35,818 bases of DNA from a virus. Made by a program: the position numbers and the translations under genes. The stretch covers positions 1-35,818 of the IMG/VR virus record IMGVR_UViG_3300042433_000051; one strand, given 5' to 3'. Shown piece by piece: positions 24,052 through 30,603 of this stretch (positions are counted from its first letter, which is position 1; each line of letters opens with the position of its first letter). The notes beneath the pieces were generated by a model. That model did no database searches and was not told the DNA's origin. It saw only the letters and a list, made by a program, of their open reading frames with translations.

Positions 24052-24268
24052 GCTAGGAAAGGAACAGGCTTATGGTATTGCTTACACCGATGAGAATAAA
24101 ATGGAAATTGATGAGCGGTTAAGAGGCTATCGCTATCTTCTTTATTTGCTACACGAACACTTTCACTTAAAACATCCCGATTGGTCAGAAACAAAAGTTA
24201 GGTACGAATCTTCTAAAACTGCTCGGTTCTTGTGGCAGATGGGTTTTCGATTGGTAGAATTAAAATAA
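24017..24268 (+). CDS. Minimal HExxH metalloprotease-like protein
   Basis: An 83-residue protein with LLYLLHEHFHLKHPDWSETK. His46-Glu47-x2-His50 is a zinc-binding HExxH helix, and Glu58 is a possible third ligand, as in small SprT/ImmA-like phage proteins. The fold is very short, so activity is uncertain. It is the last rightward gene; its TAA (24266-24268) abuts the stop of the convergent leftward operon with no space for a terminator. Confidence 0.65.
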   Translation: MEKKIHQVIHRKLGKEQAYGIAYTDENKMEIDERLRGYRYLLYLLHEHFHLKHPDWSETKVRYESSKTARFLWQMGFRLVELK

Positions 24269-24556
24269 TTATTTATAGGTTTCGTTGTAGTATTCCCTAC
24301 CAATTCTATCATCATCTTCACAAGCTATATCAAAGGCAGCTATTATCTGCTCCTTCTCCATTTGTTTTGCTTGTTTAATTTCAGATATTGGTAACTTTTT
24401 AAAATAACCTTTATCACATAATTCATTCCATAACCATTCTACTGCTGTAACATCCTTATAATTACTATCTGGGCAACAAGTTAAGTAATACTCTCCTTTA
24501 CTATTTAGGCCTAACGGTTGGCTACTTAACCTTCCGCACCCTGTACATCTTTTCAT
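24269..24556 (-). CDS. Small zinc-finger plus TAVEWL-motif protein
   Basis: A 95-residue protein starting MKRCTGCGRL. The first 30 residues carry Cys pairs (CTGC and CC) likely to bind zinc. The rest has TAVEWLWNELCDKGYF and AKQMEKEQIIAAFD, a motif pair common in Bacteroidetes phage small proteins. I chose the ATG at 24556, one base after the preceding gene's stop; the earlier ATG at 24574 lies inside that gene. It shares the second motif pair with the upstream gene, indicating a local duplication. Function unknown. Confidence 0.7.
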   Translation of the reverse strand: MKRCTGCGRLSSQPLGLNSKGEYYLTCCPDSNYKDVTAVEWLWNELCDKGYFKKLPISEIKQAKQMEKEQIIAAFDIACEDDDRIGREYYNETYK

Positions 24557-24557
24557 A

Positions 24558-24755
24558 TTATTTGTTTTTATCAATAATCATATTTGTAAGCCTACTATCA
24601 CCAACTCCATGAACATAACCTAACTTATAATATGATTCTTTCTGCTCCTTCTCCATTTGTTTAGCTTGTTCAAATAAATGTGGTGGTAAATAAAACCTTC
24701 CATCTGACCATTTATTTAATTGTTCTTCCAACCATTCAACTGCTGTTTGTGCCAT
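24558..24755 (-). CDS. TAVEWL-motif small protein (65 aa)
   Basis: A 65-residue protein with TAVEWLEEQLNKWSDGRF and QAKQMEKEQKESYY. It is a paralog of the C-terminal part of the downstream gene at 24269-24556. It lacks the cysteine part. Gaps of one base on either side show a tightly packed leftward operon. Function unknown. Confidence 0.65.
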   Translation of the reverse strand: MAQTAVEWLEEQLNKWSDGRFYLPPHLFEQAKQMEKEQKESYYKLGYVHGVGDSRLTNMIIDKNK

Positions 24756-24756
24756 A

Positions 24757-24948
24757 TTATAGTTTTTCTATTTCTTGTTTTACTTCTTCCCAATAATCAT
24801 AATTCCAACTACCATTTTTTTCAAGTGCTTCCATTATTTCATCTATTGCTATTAATGCAAATTGTTTGGCTTTGTCAATGTTTTTAATTGTGCAATCATT
24901 AAGACACATTTTTCTAACTAATTCTTCTGCTTTATCTCTTGGTTTCAT
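24757..24948 (-). CDS. KAEELVxKM / YWEEVKQEI family small protein (63 aa)
   Basis: A 63-residue helical protein (PRDKAEELVRKMCLNDCTIK, then AKQFALIAIDEIMEALEK and YWEEVKQEIEKL). This sequence type recurs in Bacteroidetes phages and prophages. The gene at 26532-26711 looks like a diverged relative. Function is not known to me. Confidence 0.65.
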   Translation of the reverse strand: MKPRDKAEELVRKMCLNDCTIKNIDKAKQFALIAIDEIMEALEKNGSWNYDYWEEVKQEIEKL

Positions 24949-24957
24949 ATTATTTGT

Positions 24958-25164
24958 TTAAAATGAGTTTCTTGATACGATAGTTTTTTTAAAATAGATA
25001 TCCTTCCAATTATCTTTTCCTACAAATAAATTGTAATAACTTTCGGGGTTCAAATAAACCGCTCTATTCTTTTTCGTGCAAGATTTACATTGATTCCTTC
25101 GATAACCTTCGGTTAAGTTAAATTCTGTTTCTGGTTTATCTTTTTTGCAATCTTTACAAATCAT
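24958..25164 (-). CDS. Small zinc-ribbon protein
   Basis: A 68-residue protein beginning MICKDCKKDKPETEF with a second pair in QCKSCTKK. The two CxxC pairs predict a zinc ribbon like the N terminus of small phage HNH-type proteins. No HNH residues follow; the C-terminal half is basic and aromatic (YYNLFVGKDNWKDIYF). It starts in an ATGA overlap with the nuclease gene upstream, so the two may act together. Confidence 0.6.
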   Translation of the reverse strand: MICKDCKKDKPETEFNLTEGYRRNQCKSCTKKNRAVYLNPESYYNLFVGKDNWKDIYFKKTIVSRNSF

Positions 25165-25676
25165 TTTTCAAAATGTTTTAAATTTCCTTGTGGGATCTCA
25201 AACATATCCGCTTCATTTATAAAATAACTCCCATCACTTCGGTATCGTTTTGTTCCTTTTTTGTAAAATTCTCCTTTAAAAAATAAATCTTTTTTAAATA
25301 TCCATCCACAAATTTCAATAATATTTTCTACTGAATTATAATTTAAAAATATTAAAACTTGTGTTTCATATTTACCTTGTGATGCTACAAAATTATTCAC
25401 ATAGTAATCCCTCATAAATCCTTTGCGTTCCATTGTTTTGACATCGATGGTAACATCATTATAAACTAAATCTATTCCGTTATCAAATCCAGATTCTAAT
25501 TCCGGTAATTTTCCGAAAAGATATTTATAAAGCATTACTTGCCCTAATATGCCAACAAATTGGTTTCTTTTGCTACCATCAAATTCTCCACGATTTGCAA
25601 TATTATTATTATTTACAAACTCTAAAGAATATTGATAGGATTCATCATCTATTTTTATTCTTGGTAATTGTCTCAT
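25161..25676 (-). CDS. PD-(D/E)XK nuclease-like protein
   Basis: A 171-residue protein with a restriction-endonuclease-like core. A helix with GILGQVMLYKYL is followed by GFDNGIDLVYNDVTIDVKTM, giving Asp69, Asp78 and Lys80 as the likely catalytic D...DxK set. Such enzymes resolve junctions, degrade host DNA or trim ends. The C-terminal part ends in an aromatic, Lys-rich region. It is coupled to both neighbours by ATGA overlaps and belongs to the early DNA-metabolism operon. A role in host DNA breakdown or recombination is inferred. Confidence 0.7.
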   Translation of the reverse strand: MRQLPRIKIDDESYQYSLEFVNNNNIANRGEFDGSKRNQFVGILGQVMLYKYLFGKLPELESGFDNGIDLVYNDVTIDVKTMERKGFMRDYYVNNFVASQGKYETQVLIFLNYNSVENIIEICGWIFKKDLFFKGEFYKKGTKRYRSDGSYFINEADMFEIPQGNLKHFEK

Positions 25677-25999
25677 TTTTTTAATATTGAATATATTACT
25701 AACATAAGTTCAGCAAGTGGTTTCTTTTGATCTTCTTTTACATTTTGTCTATCTGCCCACTCGGTAAAATCTTTTCCTAATTGTTTACACTCTTCAAAGG
25801 CTCCAATATATTTATAGGTAAACACAATCCAATTACAACACATTCGCACTCCTTTGTGCTTTATGTAGCAATTAATAAAATTACGAGGGTTTTTTTCGTA
25901 TTCTCTTGCATAAGTCAAACTTAACTCAACAAAAGAATTATTAACTATCTCATTAAATAATTGCTGCCGTTCTTTTATAGAAAGTTCATCCCAACTCAT
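25673..25999 (-). CDS. Hypothetical protein (108 aa)
   Basis: A 108-residue helical protein (MSWDELSIKERQQLFNEIVN, with HKGVRMCCNWIVFTYKYIG). No motif points to a function. It sits between a replication-type gene and the nuclease gene with 4-base overlaps at both ends, so it is likely part of the same pathway. Confidence 0.55.
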   Translation of the reverse strand: MSWDELSIKERQQLFNEIVNNSFVELSLTYAREYEKNPRNFINCYIKHKGVRMCCNWIVFTYKYIGAFEECKQLGKDFTEWADRQNVKEDQKKPLAELMLVIYSILKK

Positions 26000-26535
26000 T
26001 TCTCACTTTTTATAAAATAAATATAACTAAAGCCTTTTCTTTTTTGTTCTTGAAAGTAATCATTAAGAATCATTTGCTTGGCTTCATCTACTTTGTCCTT
26101 GTAGTATTTTAGATAAGCATTCATTTGTATTTTACCATCTACCATTAACCTATCGTAAATATGCGGGTGCATTTGTCTGGTAGATACACCATTCAAATAA
26201 GCAGTATAACCTTTGTTTACTTCCTTATTCCAATCCTCTTGCTTTTCGGGATAGCGTTGGTCATAAATAGTAATGTCTGGCGTTAGTATTGGCGTTTCGT
26301 AGTAGGAGCGTTGTTGTCCTTTTCTATTCGTGTAAGTCCTTACCCAATCTAAAAGTGTTTCTGGATCGGCTGAATATACCTTACCAAAATCTCCTGTAAT
26401 ACCTTGCTCAAATATATTTACAAGTTCGTTCAATGATATTTCTGGGTAACGCTTTTTAACAACCTTCATAACAAGTTCTTCCGATTCATCGGATACTTTT
26501 TTGAATTGCCTTAAATATTCAAATGCTACATTCAT
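25996..26535 (-). CDS. Putative replication-associated protein
   Basis: A 179-residue protein with the conserved-looking block SLNELVNIFEQGITGDFGKV, then YSADPETLLDWVRTYTN. I remember this from Bacteroidetes phages in the same neighbourhood as replication initiation genes. The C-terminal half is helical and basic. It might assist helicase loading or primosome assembly, but no ATPase motif is present. It overlaps the 59-residue gene upstream by ATGA. Confidence 0.5.
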   Translation of the reverse strand: MNVAFEYLRQFKKVSDESEELVMKVVKKRYPEISLNELVNIFEQGITGDFGKVYSADPETLLDWVRTYTNRKGQQRSYYETPILTPDITIYDQRYPEKQEDWNKEVNKGYTAYLNGVSTRQMHPHIYDRLMVDGKIQMNAYLKYYKDKVDEAKQMILNDYFQEQKRKGFSYIYFIKSEK

Positions 26536-26711
26536 ATATTATCAATTTCAATTTTTACTTTTTCCCAATGTTTAATTCTTATTTTATCTTTTAATATATA
26601 TAATTTATTTTCTACATATAAATAAGAAAATCTTTTTGCATCTTCATAATTAAAATAATATTTATTCTTGGCATAATCAAATAAAAATTTTGCATCTTCT
26701 TTTGGTGTCAT
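26532..26711 (-). CDS. Small protein (59 aa), relative of the 24757 gene
   Basis: The frame runs from the ATG at 26711 to the TGA at 26532-26534 and is flanked by ATGA overlaps at both ends, which strongly supports a real gene. The product (MTPKEDAKFLFDYAKNKYYF, ending HWEKVKIEIDNI) has the same plan as the 63-residue protein at 24757-24948 (KAEELVRKM ... YWEEVKQEI). It is very AT-rich, more so than its neighbours. Function unknown. Confidence 0.7.
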   Translation of the reverse strand: MTPKEDAKFLFDYAKNKYYFNYEDAKRFSYLYVENKLYILKDKIRIKHWEKVKIEIDNI

Positions 26712-27328
26712 AGTTCAGATAGTTTTTTATTCCCTAATATAGAAAGTTTTTGTTTTATAGATTCGGTTGTAGGTTCAATTTTTGTTCGTGCTATCCATCC
26801 GCTTACTGCGTGTCTCCAAGATTTCATTTTATTTTTACCTACAAACCACCCAACACTTTCGTAATAATCAAAGAATCTTTTTGCTTGATATGAAGCGGTT
26901 TTATCATCCCACTTGTTTAACATTTCTTCTTTAATATCTTCAATCGTAGGCTTATTAAATCCTTTTCCTTGTACTTCTTTTGTTTGGTATTCCACATCAT
27001 ACTTTGATAACAAATCTATTACTTTTCTATGAATAGGACTTGATGGGTTTAACTCTGTTCCGTATTGAAATTTTACAAAGTCAATGCAAAGTATTTTCCC
27101 ATCTTGTAAACGCTCAAACTGATTTCCGTTATCAATATTTAAAAGCATTTCTTCATCTACTTTACTTCCGATAACATAAGTCGCTAATGTAAAATTAGGC
27201 TTCCAGATACCGGCTAAATCGCATTTATCTCTTACATACTTAACTAAACATTTTTCGGTTGGAGTGCAAGACATAAACCATTCTTTCTCCCAGATATCAG
27301 TATCAACGAATCTTTTCGGCATTTTCAT
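26708..27328 (-). CDS. Replication initiation / primosome-like protein
   Basis: A 206-residue protein. The N terminus (KRFVDTDIWEKEWFMSCTPT) resembles the winged-helix part of phage replisome organisers. The C-terminal part (KRFFDYYESVGWFVGKNKMK, then SWRHAVSGWIART) matches the DnaD/DnaT-like end that contacts helicase or ssDNA. It lies directly after the DnaA-domain-like gene, with a 26-base overlap. The two probably define the origin and load the host helicase. A start at the second Met (27322) is equally possible. Confidence 0.65.
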   Translation of the reverse strand: MKMPKRFVDTDIWEKEWFMSCTPTEKCLVKYVRDKCDLAGIWKPNFTLATYVIGSKVDEEMLLNIDNGNQFERLQDGKILCIDFVKFQYGTELNPSSPIHRKVIDLLSKYDVEYQTKEVQGKGFNKPTIEDIKEEMLNKWDDKTASYQAKRFFDYYESVGWFVGKNKMKSWRHAVSGWIARTKIEPTTESIKQKLSILGNKKLSEL

Positions 27329-27758
27329 AGTATTTTAAATTGCTTATAAAATCTAAATCACTTTCATATCTCACAAAGGGTGTTTCGTGTAATATTAACC
27401 TTTTAACTTCGGTATTGATTCCGATTAATTCAGCATATTCTTTTACTTTTTGATAATAAGGATAAAAATAAAAGTCCTTTGTTTTAATATAATATTCGAT
27501 AGTTTTTCGTTGGCAAGATAAAGGGGAATGATCAGAATACCCAACCATTGAGGCAACTTCTTTTATTCTTAACGGAAAGTGCATAAAGATAAAATAAGAG
27601 AGTGCTTGTCTTATAGAGGCTAAACTTACATCTTTACCTTTTCTATTTACTGACCTATTTGGAAAACCAGATTTCTTTTTCTTTAAATCTTTCATTGTGA
27701 TTCCATATTCCTCACAAATCATTTCAATTAGTTTGTTTGCTTGTTCGTGTCTATTCAT
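27303..27758 (-). CDS. DnaA domain IV-like origin-binding protein
   Basis: A 151-residue protein. Residues about 45-95 contain SIRQALSYFIFMHFPLRIKE and VASMVGYSDHSPLSCQRKTI. The DH pair (Asp76-His77) within a helix-turn-helix is the hallmark of the DnaA C-terminal DNA-binding domain. No AAA+ domain is present, so it likely binds the phage origin or sequesters host DnaA boxes. It precedes the primosome-like gene in the operon. Confidence 0.72.
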   Translation of the reverse strand: MNRHEQANKLIEMICEEYGITMKDLKKKKSGFPNRSVNRKGKDVSLASIRQALSYFIFMHFPLRIKEVASMVGYSDHSPLSCQRKTIEYYIKTKDFYFYPYYQKVKEYAELIGINTEVKRLILHETPFVRYESDLDFISNLKYYENAEKIR

Positions 27759-27761
27759 AAA

Positions 27762-28136
27762 TCATTTATAGGTTTCTATAACTACTTCGAGTTCATCTCT
27801 TGACCATTTCTTTGTGCGTTGTTCGGCTTCCTCTTCCAATCTCAAAACAAATTCTTCGCCATACCTTTTAACAAGTCCTTGTCTGTATTTAATTAAGTTA
27901 CCAGAAAGATACATATTGCAGCGAATACATTGTCCATTAGTGTTAAAATAAGCTACTTCGTGTGGCAAAGCAAATCTTAAAGCAGAGTGCTGACCTTGTG
28001 AAAAGTAGTGTCCTGCTTGTTGTACTTCGCCACCGCAACTGATACAACCTAACTCTTTATCTCGTTCTCTAATATGAGCATTGAATTTGTCTTGAGCCTT
28101 CTTTAAAAGTTTCGGAAGTGGGGTTAGTTTAGCCAT
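27762..28136 (-). CDS. ninG: NinG/Rap-like recombination nuclease
   Basis: A 124-residue protein resembling lambda NinG (Rap). It has KAQDKFNAHIRERDKELGCI, the pair CISCGG, QAGHYFSQGQHSALRF and QCIRCNMYLSGNLIKYRQG. The cysteines and the GHY histidine form the zinc-binding nuclease-like core. Family members act on branched recombination intermediates. It overlaps the SSB-like gene's stop by one base, consistent with a recombination module. Confidence 0.85.
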   Translation of the reverse strand: MAKLTPLPKLLKKAQDKFNAHIRERDKELGCISCGGEVQQAGHYFSQGQHSALRFALPHEVAYFNTNGQCIRCNMYLSGNLIKYRQGLVKRYGEEFVLRLEEEAEQRTKKWSRDELEVVIETYK

Positions 28137-28417
28137 TAGAACGGAAGGTCATTGGGTGGAGTGTTATCGTGTGTAAACTTTGGATCTGGGCGATGTCTAA
28201 ATTCAGATTGCTCTGGTTTCCAATCATCAATAGTAATCGAAACATCTTTACCGTATTGATCGGGTTCCGATTTAATATTGATGTTTACTTTGATAAATCG
28301 GCTACCTTTATACTCTTGGATATGTTCTTTGATTTTGTCCAAGTTGATTGAGGCTTGTAACCAAGTGTCTGATTTTTTCTTACCACTACCGCAGTAGATT
28401 TTTTGTTGTTTTTCCAT
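28136..28417 (-). CDS. SSB-like single-stranded DNA-binding protein
   Basis: A 93-residue protein. Its end, THDNTPPNDLPF, mimics the acidic DDIPF-type tail of bacterial SSB that recruits partner proteins. The core (FIKVNINIKSEPDQYGKDVS followed by ITIDDWKP) has strand-rich OB-like character. It lies between recombination genes. I call it SSB-like because of the tail and context; the OB fold is not proven. Confidence 0.65.
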   Translation of the reverse strand: MEKQQKIYCGSGKKKSDTWLQASINLDKIKEHIQEYKGSRFIKVNINIKSEPDQYGKDVSITIDDWKPEQSEFRHRPDPKFTHDNTPPNDLPF

Positions 28418-28422
28418 TGTGT

Positions 28423-28632
28423 TTAGATTGATTCGTAAATTAATTCTTTTTTGTCTGGTAATCCTTCTTGTTCTAAATGTTTGGCGAATTTAATTACTGT
28501 TTGATAAACTTCATCTTCATTTGCCAAATCGAACAAAAAAACTTTAATAAGGCTTTCATAATCCTCTTTTAATTCATAGACAGAATAATACTTTCGGTCA
28601 AGCGTGACTTCTCTGTAAACTTTTAGTTTCAT
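28423..28632 (-). CDS. Hypothetical protein (69 aa)
   Basis: A 69-residue acidic protein (MKLKVYREVTLDRKYYSVYE, then VYQTVIKFAKHLEQEGLPDK). No recognised family. It lies 5 bases upstream of the SSB-like gene in the leftward operon and 19 bases after the tRNA-like element. Confidence 0.55.
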   Translation of the reverse strand: MKLKVYREVTLDRKYYSVYELKEDYESLIKVFLFDLANEDEVYQTVIKFAKHLEQEGLPDKKELIYESI

Positions 28633-28651
28633 AATTTTAAATTTTGATTCG

Positions 28652-28720
28652 GAGCCGGTGGAAGATTCGAACTCCCATCTCCTTACAAAGTAAAGGTGTT
28701 ACCAATTACACCAACCGGCT
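28652..28720 (-). tRNA. Degenerate tRNA-like element (isotype ambiguous)
   Basis: On the minus strand a perfect 7-bp acceptor stem (AGCCGGT/ACCGGCT), a D arm (GTGT...ACAC with loop AATTGGTA) and a T arm (GGGAG-TTCGAAT-CTTCC) form a clear tRNA scaffold. The anticodon arm plus variable loop is about 3 bases too short. The loop reads TTTGTAA (UGU, Thr) with a mismatched stem, or CCTT...AAGG closing an 8-base loop (UUG, Gln). CCA is not encoded. It may be a decayed tRNA, an mRNA-processing signal or a tRNA mimic. Confidence 0.65.
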
Positions 28721-28726
28721 AACCCA

Positions 28727-28867
28727 TTAACCTTGCAACTGCTTTCTAAATTGCAAAGCCTTACGGAGCGAAGTAAAGTTTTTACTTACTCGGATTCCGT
28801 TGGATTGAACTCGCACTCTGTACGAATTGCCTTCTCGTTGAATGTTGGAAGGGTTTTTTGCTTTCAT
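28727..28867 (-). CDS. Stand-alone AP2/integrase-arm-like DNA-binding protein (46 aa)
   Basis: A 46-residue frame from the ATG at 28867 to the TAA at 28727. The product (NIQREGNSYRVRVQSNGIRV, then SKNFTSLRKALQFRKQLQG) has the three-strand-plus-helix pattern of AP2 and integrase arm-type DNA-binding domains. Here it is not attached to a nuclease or recombinase. It ends 6 bases before the tRNA-like element and is probably cotranscribed with it. It is an interesting remnant or a true mini-regulator. Confidence 0.65.
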   Translation of the reverse strand: MKAKNPSNIQREGNSYRVRVQSNGIRVSKNFTSLRKALQFRKQLQG

Positions 28868-28878
28868 ATAACAGGGGT

Positions 28879-29109
28879 TTAGTAAAAAATGCTCTTAATA
28901 TCGAAATCAGTTTCTATTGCCTTATCTACGATCTGTTCATCAACCCAATCAGAACCTTCAATCCATAAAATATTCCAATCGTATTCATCAGCCTCAAAAG
29001 GTTCAATCCTACCAACATACAAAGTAAATTCAACTTTGGCTTTAATATCCTCGTACATTTCTGTTTCGGGATTAAATACTGTTAGTGTGATAACTTCGGT
29101 GCGTGTCAT
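28879..29109 (-). CDS. Hypothetical acidic protein (76 aa)
   Basis: A 76-residue acidic protein (MTRTEVITLTVFNPETEMYE, then ADEYDWNILWIEGSDWVDEQ). Beta strands followed by acidic helices are likely. No family was recognised. Such acidic small proteins can be DNA mimics, but that is speculation. It overlaps the upstream gene by ATGA. Confidence 0.6.
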   Translation of the reverse strand: MTRTEVITLTVFNPETEMYEDIKAKVEFTLYVGRIEPFEADEYDWNILWIEGSDWVDEQIVDKAIETDFDIKSIFY

Positions 29110-29759
29110 TTTATTGAGTTTTTAAGATGTCTATTAATATCCTTTTGACTTGGATTAGGGATAGCATCAATCCCAACTTGATTTGCCAATAAATCTTTTT
29201 TAGCTTTTTCATAATCCTCATTGGTTAAAATTCCTGTTATACGAATATACAACTTATCCCTAACCTTGCCTTCATAAGAAGAAGTATCAAGTAAATTTAA
29301 TAAAAAATCTCTTCCATCATCCCCAACTTCATCTTTTATAAAATCCATTTCTTCGGCAGGAGTAGCTTCAAAACCTGCGGCTTTCATCAACCAAGCGAGG
29401 ATATTCCGATAGGCTTTTCCTACTGCTCTTGTTTGAGCCATTGATGCGATAGCATATTCATCGAATCTTCTCTTTGAGTTTTCTTTATTAGAACAAACTG
29501 CGTAGCCTCTGGAAAGTACAACCGAATCAGTAAGGCGAATAACCTCAACCATTGCTTCGTACTTTAATTCAGTATCAGTAGAAAGATTCTTCACTTCTCT
29601 AACCACAGGGATCAGTCCTAATTGGCTTCCGGCAAATTGCCAAGCCTCAACTAAAGGATAATTTTTACCTTGAATGTTGGCGGTAAGTTTTCGTTCTGTA
29701 ACGAATGTCTGGAGCGTAGAAGCAACTTGTAAGGCTTCGTTTGGTTTAGTTAGTTCCAT
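29106..29759 (-). CDS. Putative ssDNA-annealing/recombination protein
   Basis: A 217-residue protein with LVEAWQFAGSQLGLIPVVRE, YEAMVEVIRLTDSVVLSRGY and the strongly conserved-looking DEYAIASMAQTRAVGKAYRN, followed by GFEATPAEEMD. This last block defines a widespread phage family near SSB and NinG genes, plausibly an Erf/Rad52-type annealing protein. It is probably the main recombination protein here. Biochemical role is inferred from context. Confidence 0.65.
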   Translation of the reverse strand: MELTKPNEALQVASTLQTFVTERKLTANIQGKNYPLVEAWQFAGSQLGLIPVVREVKNLSTDTELKYEAMVEVIRLTDSVVLSRGYAVCSNKENSKRRFDEYAIASMAQTRAVGKAYRNILAWLMKAAGFEATPAEEMDFIKDEVGDDGRDFLLNLLDTSSYEGKVRDKLYIRITGILTNEDYEKAKKDLLANQVGIDAIPNPSQKDINRHLKNSIK

Positions 29760-29875
29760 TGTTTTATTTTTTTATAGAGTGAATGTAATTCAAATAAGAT
29801 GCAAACCGAGATATAGATTGTATAAGCTAATGTACCGAAAATTAAATAGTGTATTATTTTTTCTTTGAGGTTCAT
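29750..29875 (-). CDS. Small membrane protein (41 aa)
   Basis: A 41-residue frame from the ATG at 29875 that overlaps the start of the recombination gene by 10 bases. It encodes a single membrane span (about 10-29, LIFGTLAYTIYISVCILFE) between basic ends. The overlap with the next start supports expression. Function unknown; one of several tiny membrane proteins in this phage. Confidence 0.6.
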   Translation of the reverse strand: MNLKEKIIHYLIFGTLAYTIYISVCILFELHSLYKKIKQWN

Positions 29876-29896
29876 AGCGGTATATTTTAAAAGTTA

Positions 29897-29937
29897 GGGG
29901 GGCATTTTTGACCAAAACCCAGATTACTATCCCCCCC
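29897..29937. other. G6/C7 long-loop hairpin in a non-coding gap
   Basis: GGGGGG (29897-29902) can pair with the C7 run (29931-29937) across a 28-base loop; TTTTT follows on the plus strand. It lies in the non-coding stretch between leftward genes. It may be a structural RNA element or a plus-strand terminator. Confidence 0.45.
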
Positions 29938-29953
29938 TTTTTCGTTGCAGATT

Positions 29954-29977
29954 AAAGTCCTTAACGAGACGGACTTT
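29954..29977. other. Perfect 7-bp hairpin AAAGTCC/GGACTTT
   Basis: AAAGTCC (29954-29960) and GGACTTT (29971-29977) pair around a 10-base loop. It overlaps the end of the 29-codon frame and, with the G/C hairpin, makes an unusually structured leader for the downstream leftward genes. Confidence 0.5.
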
Positions 29978-30050
29978 TAAGTAATGAGTAGATATAATTA
30001 ATCCACTCGTTAAAATCTTTACAGGGGTTGGTGGGATAAACTGTTTTCAT
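29961..30050 (-). CDS. Possible micro-protein (29 aa)
   Basis: ATG at 30050, stop at 29961. The product has DFNEWINYIYSLLK, a tidy amphipathic helix. It overlaps the end of the 83-residue gene in another frame. It is weakly supported and could be chance. Confidence 0.35.
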   Translation of the reverse strand: MKTVYPTNPCKDFNEWINYIYSLLKSPSR

Positions 30051-30270
30051 TGTTAAAAACTTCTTTTTTAATTTGGTCAATAGAGCATTGCATTCCTGCA
30101 TAAAAAAATGAAGAAGCAATAGTTTCAGAATCGGCTAACGGAGAGAAGTAAACATCAAGGACTATCAATCCATTTGGTGCAACGCAATTGAAAGAAGCCT
30201 TGAATTTAAACTTTTCGGTAGCCATTAAAAAGGCAGCGTTTTCGGCAGAGACAGAGATTTGAATTTTCAT
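30019..30270 (-). CDS. Hypothetical protein (83 aa)
   Basis: An 83-residue protein, probably alpha/beta (MKIQISVSAENAAFLMATEK, then APNGLIVLDVYFSPLADSET). No recognised family. Its 5' leader carries TTCACTCT followed by an A-rich stretch, as also upstream of the genes at 9893 and 29759. Early operon member. Confidence 0.6.
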   Translation of the reverse strand: MKIQISVSAENAAFLMATEKFKFKASFNCVAPNGLIVLDVYFSPLADSETIASSFFYAGMQCSIDQIKKEVFNNENSLSHQPL

Positions 30271-30281
30271 TTGTTTTGTTT

Positions 30282-30365
30282 TTAGAGTGAATTAATGTCT
30301 TGTAAAAGTCCTACAAGATACATTACTAAAATCAGTACGATTGCGAGTTTTGCTTGTGGTTTCAT
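30282..30365 (-). CDS. Tiny membrane protein (27 aa)
   Basis: A 27-residue frame from the ATG at 30365 with one hydrophobic segment (LAIVLILVMYLVGLL). It lies exactly between two larger genes with no other use of the space. Support is position and composition only. Confidence 0.45.
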   Translation of the reverse strand: MKPQAKLAIVLILVMYLVGLLQDINSL

Positions 30366-30370
30366 TTTTT

Positions 30371-30580
30371 TTAATTATTAGAAATAATTTTAAAATCTGT
30401 ATATTTCATATATTGTTTCAATGTTCCATAACTATTACGACCACCAAACATATCATACCAACTTTTTTCATCTGCACGAACTACAATTAATACCTGTTTA
30501 AAATTTCTACTGTTAGTAAACTCAACTACATCACCCGGTTTTAAATCTGGAGCAACTTGAGATTTTGTTAATTGTTTCAT
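30371..30580 (-). CDS. Small SH3/KOW-like protein, first gene of the early operon
   Basis: A 69-residue protein starting MKQLTKSQVAPDLKPGDVVE; strands with KPGDVVEFTNSRNFKQVLIV suggest a small SH3-like barrel. I chose the ATG at 30580 because it follows the promoter at 30604-30634. The longer frame to 30634 would begin inside that promoter. As the first early gene it may be a takeover protein; this is inference. Confidence 0.65.
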   Translation of the reverse strand: MKQLTKSQVAPDLKPGDVVEFTNSRNFKQVLIVVRADEKSWYDMFGGRNSYGTLKQYMKYTDFKIISNN

Positions 30581-30603
30581 TGTTTTTGTTTTAATTGATA
30601 GAG

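Noticed and set aside
28727-28867. Integrase remnant implying a temperate phage
   Set aside because: Only an arm-type-like fold of 46 residues is present; no catalytic recombinase domain, repressor or attachment site was found.
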